A stretch of DNA of 6,379 nucleotides, taken from Deltaproteobacteria bacterium. Its GTDB lineage: Bacteria > Desulfobacterota > Binatia > Binatales > Binataceae. The stretch is from positions 1 through 6,379 of the forward strand of contig JAJZAG010000222.1 of assembly GCA_021799555.1 (NCBI GenBank). The letters are read 5' to 3'. Below the pieces are notes generated by a model. The model saw only the letters and a program-made list of their open reading frames with translations, was not told the origin of the DNA and made no database searches. Below, in pieces: positions 1 through 5,778 of this stretch. The translations under genes were made by a program, and so were the position numbers. Numbering within the stretch: position 1 is the first letter of the stretch; every line of letters begins with the position of its first letter.

Positions 1-437
1 ACTTCACGCGCAATCTGCAATCCGGAACGGCCGCCAATCGTGCAGTACACACCACCGGCCCCAGTCGGGATTGACCCCTCAACCAACGCGATGTACTTGC
101 CACGATAGTCAGTTAGCGTCTTGGCCAGCGCTTCTTCGGCCTGATGACCGGCGGCAGCCATCAGCGTTTCATGGTAATTGAGCGAGATTGTATCGAGGAT
201 GAGGTCCGCGACTGTGGGATGGCTGGCGCGTAGAAACGATTCCGTATTGCCGGCGCAGTCCTGAAACTCGAGCCAAACCAAAACCGGCCTTGGTGCCTGT
301 TCGATATTCGCGGCAATCATGCTGGCCGCCGTCCCCGGCATCGCCAGCAGCGCCGCCATCGAACCACAAAAGCGCAGAAACTCCCGGCGACTGACCCCGC
401 GGTACTCAAGCTCGTCACGCAACCAGCTTCCACTCAT
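1..437 (-). CDS. [NiFe]-hydrogenase small subunit, group 1 type, N-terminal part (cut by window edge)
   Basis: Small, electron-transferring subunit of a periplasmic, membrane-associated uptake [NiFe]-hydrogenase; it carries the Fe-S relay from the Ni-Fe site in the large subunit. 145 residues are visible and the frame stays open to position 1. A Tat signal is clear: SRREFLRFC at residues 16-24 followed by a hydrophobic stretch to about residue 43. The mature part starts with PVLVWLEFQDC (51-61), then SFLRASHP (67-74), MAAAGHQAEE (93-102) and EGSIPTGAGGVYCTIGG (120-136), all diagnostic of this family. The first proximal-cluster ligand is C61 and a later one is C132. The position of the second Cys of the usual CxxC is Asn (C61-A-G-N64). 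The ATG at 437 has a purine-rich ribosome site (AAAGGGGGG, 446-454) at good spacing, and overlaps a 27-codon ORF stop. The large subunit is expected left of the window. The family call is secure; the subgroup is not resolved. Confidence 0.92.
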   Translation of the reverse strand, partial: MSGSWLRDELEYRGVSRREFLRFCGSMAALLAMPGTAASMIAANIEQAPRPVLVWLEFQDCAGNTESFLRASHPTVADLILDTISLNYHETLMAAAGHQAEEALAKTLTDYRGKYIALVEGSIPTGAGGVYCTIGGRSGLQIARE

Positions 438-517
438 GACAGAATCCCCCCTTTGAGGGTTATTTTGACGCGATCACCAAACTCGAGACTCAAATCGTCC
501 ACTTTTTGATCGCTCAT
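434..517 (-). CDS. Small ORF (27 aa) overlapping the hydrogenase start
   Basis: A 27-residue frame starts with ATG at 517 and reads MSDQKVDDLSLEF..., ending VKITLKGGILS. Its TGA shares bases with the hydrogenase ATG (ATGA overlap), the classic arrangement for translational coupling, and the hydrogenase ribosome site lies inside its last codons. Composition is protein-like: acidic N-terminal half, then an alternating VKITL segment. I see no good Shine-Dalgarno in front of its own ATG, and an in-frame TAA lies about 20 bases upstream, so ATG 517 is the only likely start. I do not recognise a family. It could be a real micro-protein, a coupling leader peptide, or chance. Confidence 0.4.
   Translation of the reverse strand: MSDQKVDDLSLEFGDRVKITLKGGILS
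446..454 (-). promoter_or_regulatory. Ribosome binding site of hydrogenase small subunit
   Basis: On the minus strand AAAGGGGGG lies 8 bases before the ATG at 437. It fixes the start of the hydrogenase small subunit and keeps the whole Tat signal peptide in the product. Confidence 0.6.
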
Positions 518-562
518 TTTCGCATCGTTCGCGAATTACCATTCGGCGCTTTGAGCTAATGC

Positions 563-829
563 CTACATGCGCCGCGATGGTCTTCTCTCTCCCCGGATGG
601 TCGAAATGCCAGAAGCATACCAAGAGCGTTCGTAGAATTTCGGGGAAATTGCAGCATCGGGCCTGGGGCGTGTGGCAGAACGTATCAGCGTCGGGTGCCC
701 GACTGTACCCAATAGAGTCATTCTGTCCGCGCGCAATTGGCGCACCCGCACGGTGCGTGCGATGGCTTCAAACCATCCCCGATCGGACGACGAGGTAGCT
801 CTTGGATAAGCGCGAGATTCGGGCTTCAT
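563..829 (-). CDS. Doubtful small ORF (88 aa), unknown
   Basis: The stretch between the outer-membrane protein and the hydrogenase cluster contains one frame with a proper initiation region: ATG at 829 preceded by GGAGGAGAG (830-838). The product would be 88 residues, starts MKPESRAYPRATSSS, and is very rich in Arg, Ser and Pro with no membrane segment or motif I recognise. The frame stays open upstream to a GTG at 883, but the ribosome site favours 829. The composition resembles a chance frame in GC-rich DNA and the region holds several dyads, so it may equally be an untranslated regulatory leader. Reported because of the strong ribosome site only. Confidence 0.25.
   Translation of the reverse strand: MKPESRAYPRATSSSDRGWFEAIARTVRVRQLRADRMTLLGTVGHPTLIRSATRPRPDAAISPKFYERSWYASGISTIRGERRPSRRM
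690..703. repeat. Perfect inverted repeat, 6-bp arms
   Basis: GTCGGG, two bases, CCCGAC. The short spacer suits a protein-binding palindrome better than an RNA hairpin. It lies between the outer-membrane protein and hydrogenase genes. Confidence 0.4.
741..777. repeat. Two adjacent stem-loops
   Basis: CGCACC/GGTGCG (741-746 and 752-757, five-base loop) is followed three bases later by GATGG/CCATC (761-765 and 773-777, seven-base loop). No T-run follows on either strand, so these do not look like intrinsic terminators. They could be part of a structured leader upstream of the hydrogenase gene, or chance. Confidence 0.3.
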
Positions 830-884
830 CTCTCCTCCGGTCTTTCTGCGCGAAAGCTTATGCAGTCGCACCGCCCCGACCACG

Positions 885-1811
885 CTACCATCCGAACCCG
901 ATCGATCCCGAATACTGGTTGAAGCCCTGTCCGTTCGCCATCTGATTATAACGCCACTCCGGGCCTACGAAGGTCTTGTCCAGAATTCCTTGGATCGCGG
1001 GAATCTTGATCACGCTGAGCGATAGCTCGGTGCCCAGCCCGAAGACGCCGCCACCCTCGAAATTGGCGTCGTAATGCCGAAAGTTGTCACCCGCCATCTT
1101 ACCCTTGACTACGACTGGCGTGCTCATCAGCCCAATCCACATCGCAGGGCCGGCTAGCACGTAGGGCTTTATCCATGACAGGTTCTCATAGCCGAGCAGG
1201 CCGGGGTCGAGATGGTATTGCACGGTAGGTTGGATCTCGACGGTATCGATCCAAGTGCTCTGCGAGCCGAGCGCGGGCACTAGAATGCTCGCGAGGTTGG
1301 CGGACGTGACCGCGTGATTACCCATGATTACTCCCGCCATCAATTCGCCACTCACGAATCCGCCAGGCACTCCGTCGTCGTGGTCGAGCAGGCGGTGATT
1401 CAGGTAGGCGCCGTAAAACAACCCACCCGGCATCCCATATGGCGACTCGCCCCATCCGGTGCGGAAACCGACCTCGAACGGCAAGTCGGATTGCTTCGCC
1501 TCGATTTTGGAAACCTGCTGCTTTAGCTTGGGCATGTCCTGCTGAAGGCTTGCTACCGGCTGGACCGTGCCTTGCATCTGTTGTTTAAGTGCGTCGATCT
1601 CCTGCTTCTGAGCGGACACCTGGCTCTGGATGGTCCGGTTCTGCTGCTCGAGCATCTGGTTCTGCTTCTCGAGCAACTCAAGCCGCGCCTCAAGGGCGCG
1701 CTGCGACGCGGAAAGTTTCCCCGTGCCTGCAGCCAGCGCCGCCGCCGGCATCCAAACCGCAATCTCCGTCGCCATCACCACCATCGCGACGAATTTTCCG
1801 CATGTATTCAT
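885..1811 (-). CDS. Outer-membrane beta-barrel protein with N-terminal coiled coil
   Basis: 308 residues. A signal peptide covers about residues 1-28 (hydrophobic VAMVVMATEIAVW, then AAALA/AG as likely cleavage site). Residues 35-105 form a Gln/Leu/Glu-rich coiled coil (ELLEKQNQMLEQQN and similar). From about 112 on, alternating aromatic/hydrophobic and Gly-rich strands continue to the C-terminus, which ends GSIGFGW; a terminal aromatic residue is the usual signal for the outer-membrane assembly machinery. The coiled coil before a small barrel suggests an oligomeric periplasmic stalk attached to a membrane barrel, so a structural or porin-like role is possible, but substrate and function are unknown. 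ATG 1811 is preceded by AGGAG at good spacing and lies one base after the stop of a 34-residue ORF, so it is probably translated by coupling. It faces the same way as the hydrogenase gene. Confidence 0.85.
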   Translation of the reverse strand: MNTCGKFVAMVVMATEIAVWMPAAALAAGTGKLSASQRALEARLELLEKQNQMLEQQNRTIQSQVSAQKQEIDALKQQMQGTVQPVASLQQDMPKLKQQVSKIEAKQSDLPFEVGFRTGWGESPYGMPGGLFYGAYLNHRLLDHDDGVPGGFVSGELMAGVIMGNHAVTSANLASILVPALGSQSTWIDTVEIQPTVQYHLDPGLLGYENLSWIKPYVLAGPAMWIGLMSTPVVVKGKMAGDNFRHYDANFEGGGVFGLGTELSLSVIKIPAIQGILDKTFVGPEWRYNQMANGQGFNQYSGSIGFGW

Positions 1812-1812
1812 G

Positions 1813-1917
1813 TCACTCTCCTGGGCGCAACATTGCCAAACCCTTTAACTGGTCCGCATAACGCGTGCCGATGGCACTTGCTGCGAACGATGGCGGAGGC
1901 TCGCTGAAGAATTCCAT
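1813..1917 (-). CDS. Small ORF (34 aa) with canonical SD, coupled to the outer-membrane protein
   Basis: ATG at 1917 is preceded by a textbook AAGGAGGT five bases upstream, the best ribosome site in the window. The frame encodes 34 residues (MEFFSEPPPSFAASA..., ending KGLAMLRPGE) and its TGA lies one base before the ATG of the outer-membrane protein, whose own AGGAG lies in its last codons. This is a strong layout for translational coupling. No signal peptide, transmembrane segment or known motif is visible. It may be a micro-protein, a regulatory leader peptide, or the N-terminal relic of a lost gene. Confidence 0.5.
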   Translation of the reverse strand: MEFFSEPPPSFAASAIGTRYADQLKGLAMLRPGE

Positions 1918-1921
1918 TGCA

Positions 1922-1930
1922 GACCTCCTT
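1922..1930 (-). promoter_or_regulatory. Canonical Shine-Dalgarno before the 34-aa ORF
   Basis: AAGGAGGTC on the minus strand, five bases from the ATG at 1917. A small inverted repeat (AACGC at 1931-1935, GCGTT at 1951-1955) sits directly upstream and could influence access to it. Confidence 0.6.
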
Positions 1931-1963
1931 AACGCCTACGGCGGCGACCAGCGTTTGCGGTGA

Positions 1964-2149
1964 TTACCCAGTCGTTGCGCGCATTTCTTTGATCTCGTTT
2001 TCCGCCTTAAGCCAATCGTCTATCTCGCTGCCAGGGCCGCCATTACGAACGCAAAATATTTCGTAGGCGCGCTTGCGAATCGCTTCTTCCGTGGACCGCG
2101 GGTTCTCTTTTACGACCAATTGTTGATTGACCACTTTTTTTTGAGCCAT
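1964..2149 (-). CDS. DUF2934 family small protein
   Basis: 61 residues, basic N-terminal tail (MAQKKVV) followed by the DUF2934 signature at about residues 21-53: IRKRAYEIF, then NGGPGSEIDDWLKAENEI, matching the family pattern of a helix with RAY, a Gly-rich turn and a D-W-L-x-A-E helix. The family is small, cytoplasmic and without an established function. ATG 2149 has AAGGA eight bases upstream. A 46-base gap separates its stop from the next minus-strand ORF, so it may head a transcript that includes the outer-membrane protein. I see no convincing promoter upstream. Confidence 0.85.
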   Translation of the reverse strand: MAQKKVVNQQLVVKENPRSTEEAIRKRAYEIFCVRNGGPGSEIDDWLKAENEIKEMRATTG

Positions 2150-2557
2150 AAGGATTTCCTTCTCGTTTCTGACCTGACTCGGAACGCAAATAGATAGCTC
2201 CTCCGCAAATTATTTCTTTACCGATCTCAAATGGCGATCAGATCGCAAGAACTTCCGCAAGCCGCTAGCGCTCGGCGTTGCGCCCAATCGGCGCATTCAG
2301 AATTTACCGCTGCACCCAACGGATACAGCTTCGACGCACTTTACATTTTGGGCCTTTCTGAAAGACGTGGTTGACGCAACTTCGATGCCGAGTTGACAAA
2401 CAGTGGCCAACGTTCGGATCATCTGCGGGGGTTTTTTAATGAGGCGCTTACTTCGATGATCGGCCGACGGTGAAAGCTTCGGTAGCGCCGTTCAAACTTT
2501 CGCAGCCAGACCATTCGAGAAGGAATCGCGATGGCTTTGGTCGGTCCCGGTCGCTAG
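2150..2557. other. Intergenic stretch without a supportable gene
   Basis: About 400 bases between the DUF2934 gene and the regulator remnant. Frames are short and lack start sites. The longest, 72 codons on the plus strand (2178-2396), has no plausible start codon. There is a G-run followed by a T-run near 2424-2436 but no stem before it. It may be decayed coding DNA belonging to the regulator remnant to its right, but I cannot recover an effector domain in any frame. Confidence 0.5.
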
Positions 2558-2806
2558 ATCGGTGTACGATACCAGCGCGGGATCAGCAGAGATCTTCGCT
2601 TAAGCAATCAGGAGAGAGCAGTCTTGGTGGAGTGCTCACGTCCAAAAACGAGCGAATGCATCAAGAAACTCATCGCTGAAGGCGCGGTGACACGCGCACA
2701 CCATCATTTAATCATCGATCCGGCAAGAATTGAGGCGAGTTTGCGGCGTCGTTCGATGCCCTTGCGAACCCTTGCGCCTACTTTCCTGAGTGTGCGGCGC
2801 CATTAG
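2558..2806 (+). pseudogene. Remnant of a Crp/Fnr-type regulator: C-terminal winged helix only
   Basis: After a TAG at 2555 the frame is open to a TAG at 2804 and reads ISRDLRLSNQERAVLVE, then CSRPKTSECIKKLIAEGAV, then HHHLIIDPARIEA. This follows the order of the Crp/Fnr C-terminal domain: L-x-LS-x-x-E-x-A-x-LV before the turn, SRPKTSE in the recognition helix, xLIAEGAV, and the wing strand LIID. The cyclic-nucleotide-binding-like effector domain and dimer helix that should precede it are absent in all three frames. A TTG at 2624 with AGGAG nine bases upstream could initiate a 60-residue product, but that start cuts through the helix-turn-helix. Best read as a degraded gene. Its 3' end overlaps the convergent 122-residue gene by 29 bases. 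Confidence 0.5.
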
Positions 2807-3146
2807 CGCCGAAGTTTAGCTCGGCAGTGGCAAGGTTCCGGAGTGAAGCCTCGGGGGCTCGAAGCAGTGACAGAGGAGTATAATGGGGGCGATCTATCTC
2901 CTTGATGTTCGGGTCACGGAGTTCCAAAAAACGCATGCGGGTGGAGATCAGCCCCACGAATGCGATCGAGTGCAATCTCGCCTTCTCCGATGTTCTACAC
3001 TCGAAGCGAACCGTGACGCGCGCGATACCGTCGAGCACTTTGAGCGACAGAACCGTGCCCGGCCACCATTTCCCGGTGCCTAGACGCACGACCCAAACCC
3101 ATACCGGTGTAGCCGGCATTAACTCGACGACTCGTGATGGCTCCAT
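2778..3146 (-). CDS. Hypothetical protein with WWPG motif (122 aa)
   Basis: I do not recognise a named family. Residues 14-50 (PVWVWVVRLGTGKWWPG, then ARVTVRFEC) read as consecutive beta strands, loosely like a small SH3/PWWP-type barrel in which W-W-P-G sits at a strand end. A second conserved-looking segment is STRMRFLELRDP (68-79) followed by EIDRPHY. There is no signal peptide or membrane segment, so it is probably cytoplasmic. It follows pckG on the same strand after a 55-base gap and may be read through from it. The ATG at 3146 has AGGAGGT about 15 bases upstream, further than usual, which leaves the start uncertain; no better start is in frame. Amino-acid composition is convincing for a real protein. 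Confidence 0.55.
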   Translation of the reverse strand: MEPSRVVELMPATPVWVWVVRLGTGKWWPGTVLSLKVLDGIARVTVRFECRTSEKARLHSIAFVGLISTRMRFLELRDPNIKEIDRPHYTPLSLLRAPEASLRNLATAELNFGANGAAHSGK

Positions 3147-3201
3147 TTCGTTTCTATGCGACCTCCTGCGCGGGCTACTCGGTTAACGATACTGGTTTCG
3201 G

Positions 3202-4971
3202 TTACAACTCGAACGCCGCGGACAACGTCTCGTGCTGCACCTCGATTTCGCGCGGCAGATCGCAGTTGAGACGGACGAAGAATTCATCCTGTGACTGAAG
3301 TTCCGCAGTCCATTCGTCACGTTTGATTGCGAGAGCCGCGCGCAAGCGGTCAGGTGATATTCCGAGTCCTTCAAGATTCAAGTCTGATTCACTTGGCATC
3401 ATTCCCACCGGAGTGTCCCGCGCGCCGCCGCGTCCAGCGACGCGGTTTACGATCCATTCCAGGACGCGAAGATTTTCCCCGTAACCCGGCCACAAGAAAG
3501 TTCCGTCGGCGTCCTTCCTGAACCAGTTGACCATGAAAACTTTAGGCGGATGCTTCAGATGCGGACCCATCGCGAGCCAGTGCGCGAAGTAGTCAGCGAT
3601 GTGGTAGCCGCAAAACGGCAGCATCGCCATCGGATCCCTGCGCACGACTCCCACCTTTCCGGTCGCGGCCGCCGTCGTCTCCGACCCCATCGTAGCGCCC
3701 AGATAGACCCCGTGGTTCCAGTCAAAGGCTTCGAGGACAAGCGGAATGGTGGTTGGTCGCCGGCCGCCGAAGATAATCGCCGAGATCGGAACTCCGCGCG
3801 GATCATTGGCATGCGGGGAAAGCGCCGGATTGTTCGTCATCGGCGCCGTGAAGCGGCTATTTGGATGCGCTGCCGGTTGTCCGGAACCCGGCATACATGG
3901 CCTCCCCTGCCAGTCCACGGTGCCGGTGGGGATCTCAAAACCGATTCCCTCCCACCACACGTCGCCCGATGGGGTCAGAGCCACATTGGTGAAGATCGTG
4001 TCATGCTCGACGATCCGCATCGCGTTCGGATTCGAGCGCGGGCTGGTACCCGGCGCGACTCCGAAGTAACCTGCCTCGGGATTCACCGCCCATAGCCGTC
4101 CATCTTTGCCAACTCGCAGCCAGGCGATATCGTCACCGACCGTGAATACGCGCCAGCCATTGATGGATAGGGGCGGCATGAGCATCGCCAGATTGGTCTT
4201 GCCGCACGCGCTCGGGAATGCCGCCGCGACGTAAGTCGTATCGCCGCGCGGGCTCTCCAAGCCTAGGATCAGCATGTGCTCGGCGAGCCAGCCCTCTCTG
4301 CGTCCGAGCCAACTGGCGATTCGCAGAGCGAAGCACTTCTTGCTGAGCAGAGCGTTGCCGCCGTAGCCGCTTCCAACCGACCAGACAGCGTTGTCCTCGG
4401 GAAAGTGGCAAATAAGCCGGCGCTTCGGACTGAGGTCGAGCGTGGAATGTAGCCCTCGATTGAAATCGTCCGACTCGCCCAATGCGTCGAGCGCAACGCG
4501 TCCCATGCGCGTCATGATTCGCATGTTGAGCGCGACGTAAACACTGTCGGTAAGCTCGACGCCCACGCGCGCAAACTCCGATGCCTCCGGTCCCATCAGG
4601 TAAGGCACCACATACATCGTCCTTCCGCGCATCGAGCCCCGCAGCCATTGGCTGAGTTTTCGATAAGTCTCTTCGGGTGCAGCCCAGTTGTTGGTCGGAC
4701 CTGCCTGGTCGCGGTTGGGCGTGCAAATGAAGGTCGCGTTCTCCGTCCGGGCGACGTCACCCGGATGAGAGCGGTGCAGATAGCATCCGGGCCGCCGACG
4801 CTCGTTGAGCGGGATAAGAACGCGCTCGCGAACCGCCTGTTCGGTCAGGCGTCGTTGTTCATCCTCCGAGCCGTCGCACCAAACCACATGGTCAGGCCGT
4901 GTCAGCCGGGCGACCTCATCTACCCAAGCTGAAAGCGAGCTGGGAGGCGCCGCCGCAAGAGAAAGACTCAT
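3202..4971 (-). CDS. pckG: Phosphoenolpyruvate carboxykinase (GTP)
   Basis: Catalyses oxaloacetate + GTP to PEP + CO2 + GDP, the entry step of gluconeogenesis, in the cytoplasm. The product (589 aa from this start) matches the GTP-dependent family along its length. Visible are DAGPTNNW-like QAGPTNNW near the N-terminus, RGRTMYVVP, the SGYGGNALLSKKCF metal/substrate segment, the AEHMLI histidine, and the kinase-1 loop AFPSACGKTN (about 250-260) with the reactive-loop Cys at 256. Also present are VGDDIAW (kinase-2), HPNSRF, IFGGRRPTT, VRRDPMAMLPF and the nucleotide-site NWFRKDADGTFLWPGYGEN. No key residue appears lost. Three in-frame starts lie close together: TTG 4986, ATG 4977 and ATG 4971. 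GGAG lies nine bases before 4971 but only three before 4977, so 4971 is preferred. The upstream HTH-EIIA gene ends at 4987, leaving 15 bases or fewer between them, so the two are one operon. Confidence 0.97.
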   Translation of the reverse strand: MSLSLAAAPPSSLSAWVDEVARLTRPDHVVWCDGSEDEQRRLTEQAVRERVLIPLNERRRPGCYLHRSHPGDVARTENATFICTPNRDQAGPTNNWAAPEETYRKLSQWLRGSMRGRTMYVVPYLMGPEASEFARVGVELTDSVYVALNMRIMTRMGRVALDALGESDDFNRGLHSTLDLSPKRRLICHFPEDNAVWSVGSGYGGNALLSKKCFALRIASWLGRREGWLAEHMLILGLESPRGDTTYVAAAFPSACGKTNLAMLMPPLSINGWRVFTVGDDIAWLRVGKDGRLWAVNPEAGYFGVAPGTSPRSNPNAMRIVEHDTIFTNVALTPSGDVWWEGIGFEIPTGTVDWQGRPCMPGSGQPAAHPNSRFTAPMTNNPALSPHANDPRGVPISAIIFGGRRPTTIPLVLEAFDWNHGVYLGATMGSETTAAATGKVGVVRRDPMAMLPFCGYHIADYFAHWLAMGPHLKHPPKVFMVNWFRKDADGTFLWPGYGENLRVLEWIVNRVAGRGGARDTPVGMMPSESDLNLEGLGISPDRLRAALAIKRDEWTAELQSQDEFFVRLNCDLPREIEVQHETLSAAFEL

Positions 4972-4986
4972 TGCCATAAGCTCCAA

Positions 4987-5742
4987 TCAAGCGCTGCTGG
5001 TCTGGGACGGAAAAAGCGTCCGCTCCGACTGGGAGAGGGAAGCGAAGATCGCTTCAGCGTCCTGGGCCGCAATCAATAATTCGGTCGCTTCCGGTCGCGC
5101 GAATAGCTGCGCGAGTTTGGCAAGCCACGGAAGATGCAACTCGTGAAACTTGAGACCAAGTACAAAGAACAGATGCGTCGGCCTGCCGTCGAGAGCGTCG
5201 AAATCCACCCCCTCGCGCGATCGCCCAAGCACCATGAAGGGGCGAATTACCTGCTCTGGATGGCGGTTCATCGTGTGCAGGAACGCGACGCCATTACCTA
5301 CAGCGCTGGGCATGATGTTCTCGCGTTCGATGAGCGCTCCAACGAACCAGTTCTTGTCCCGGACCAAGCCGAGGCGGTTGGCAAGCGCCGCGAGCTCTTC
5401 AATCACGCCGATCTTGGTCGTCACCTCCAGTTCCGGATCGATATGGTTGGGCTGGAAGCAACTCGCAAGATCGAGCATCCGACGTGGTGCTCGATTGCGT
5501 TGATCGATCTCGAGATGCTGCGGAACCACGCCAAGCATCTGGTCGTCGAGCCAGGCGTCAAGCATCGCTTTGCGGAAGCGCCACTGATTTCCAATCTTGA
5601 CACCGGGCAATGCGCCATCCGACACGAGCTTCAGGACCGTCCGCTCGTTCACGTTCAAGTATGCGGCAACTTGGCGGGCGGTCATGAGTCGATCGGTCGG
5701 CTGAGCAGGAGTCGATGCTGTTTTACGGAGAATGTTTGACAC
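4987..5742 (-). CDS. Helix-turn-helix / PTS EIIA fusion protein, putative regulator
   Basis: 251 residues from GTG 5742. Residues 19-65 form an excisionase/MerR-like helix-turn-helix: LMTARQVAAYLNVNERTV, then KLVSDGALPGVKIGNQWRF with the winged W-R-F and DAWL end. After a linker, residues 109-236 match the mannitol/fructose-type PTS EIIA domain (PTS_EIIA_2): IGVIEELA, ALIEREN, AVGNGVAFLHT with the phospho-acceptor His156, FDALDGRPTHLFFVL and LPWLAKLAQLF. His203 (FHELH) is a candidate for the second active-site His. The family norm around the catalytic His is G-I-A-I-P-H; here Leu replaces Pro. No sugar-transport EIIB/EIIC is nearby, so a regulatory PTS-state sensor is more likely than a transporter part. 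It is transcribed with pckG. A longer frame runs to 6054 but is antisense to the pentapeptide gene and lies beyond the promoter; an ATG at 5685 starts at the HTH edge and lacks a ribosome site. Confidence 0.87.
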   Translation of the reverse strand: MSNILRKTASTPAQPTDRLMTARQVAAYLNVNERTVLKLVSDGALPGVKIGNQWRFRKAMLDAWLDDQMLGVVPQHLEIDQRNRAPRRMLDLASCFQPNHIDPELEVTTKIGVIEELAALANRLGLVRDKNWFVGALIERENIMPSAVGNGVAFLHTMNRHPEQVIRPFMVLGRSREGVDFDALDGRPTHLFFVLGLKFHELHLPWLAKLAQLFARPEATELLIAAQDAEAIFASLSQSERTLFPSQTSSA

Positions 5743-5772
5743 TGGCGCTAGATTACTGTAAAATACGTCAAA
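5735..5772. repeat. Inverted repeat TTTGAC-N26-GTCAAA, possible operator
   Basis: Six-base arms at 5735-5740 and 5767-5772; their centres are 32 bases apart, close to three helical turns. The arms cover the -35 box of the rightward promoter and the region just inside the -35 box of the leftward one. A dimer of the adjacent HTH protein binding here would affect both promoters. Binding is inference. Confidence 0.35.
5736..5764 (+). promoter_or_regulatory. Near-consensus sigma-70 promoter of the pentapeptide gene
   Basis: TTGACA (5736-5741, perfect consensus), 17-base spacer, TAAAAT (5759-5764). Expected start near 5771-5772, just before GTG 5773. The -35 box overlaps the start codon of the divergent HTH-EIIA gene. 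Confidence 0.75.
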
Positions 5773-5778
5773 GTGCAA
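5750..5778 (-). promoter_or_regulatory. Sigma-70-type promoter of the HTH-EIIA/pckG operon
   Basis: On the minus strand TTGCAC (5778-5773), 17-base spacer, TAATCT (5755-5750). Expected transcription start is near 5743, next to the GTG at 5742, so the message would have little or no leader. The -35 box coincides with the start of the divergent pentapeptide gene. Confidence 0.6.

Noticed and set aside
1572..1907. 111-codon plus-strand frame opposite the outer-membrane protein coiled coil
   Set aside because: Leu/His-rich complement of the repetitive Gln/Leu codons on the other strand; no independent support.
2178..2396. 72-codon open frame on the plus strand
   Set aside because: No usable start codon or ribosome site and no recognisable similarity.
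2424..2436. GGGGG followed by TTTTTT, terminator-like
   Set aside because: No complementary stem precedes the T-run.
3550..4095. 181-codon plus-strand frame inside pckG
   Set aside because: Arg/His-rich shadow antisense to conserved pckG codons; no ribosome site or motif.
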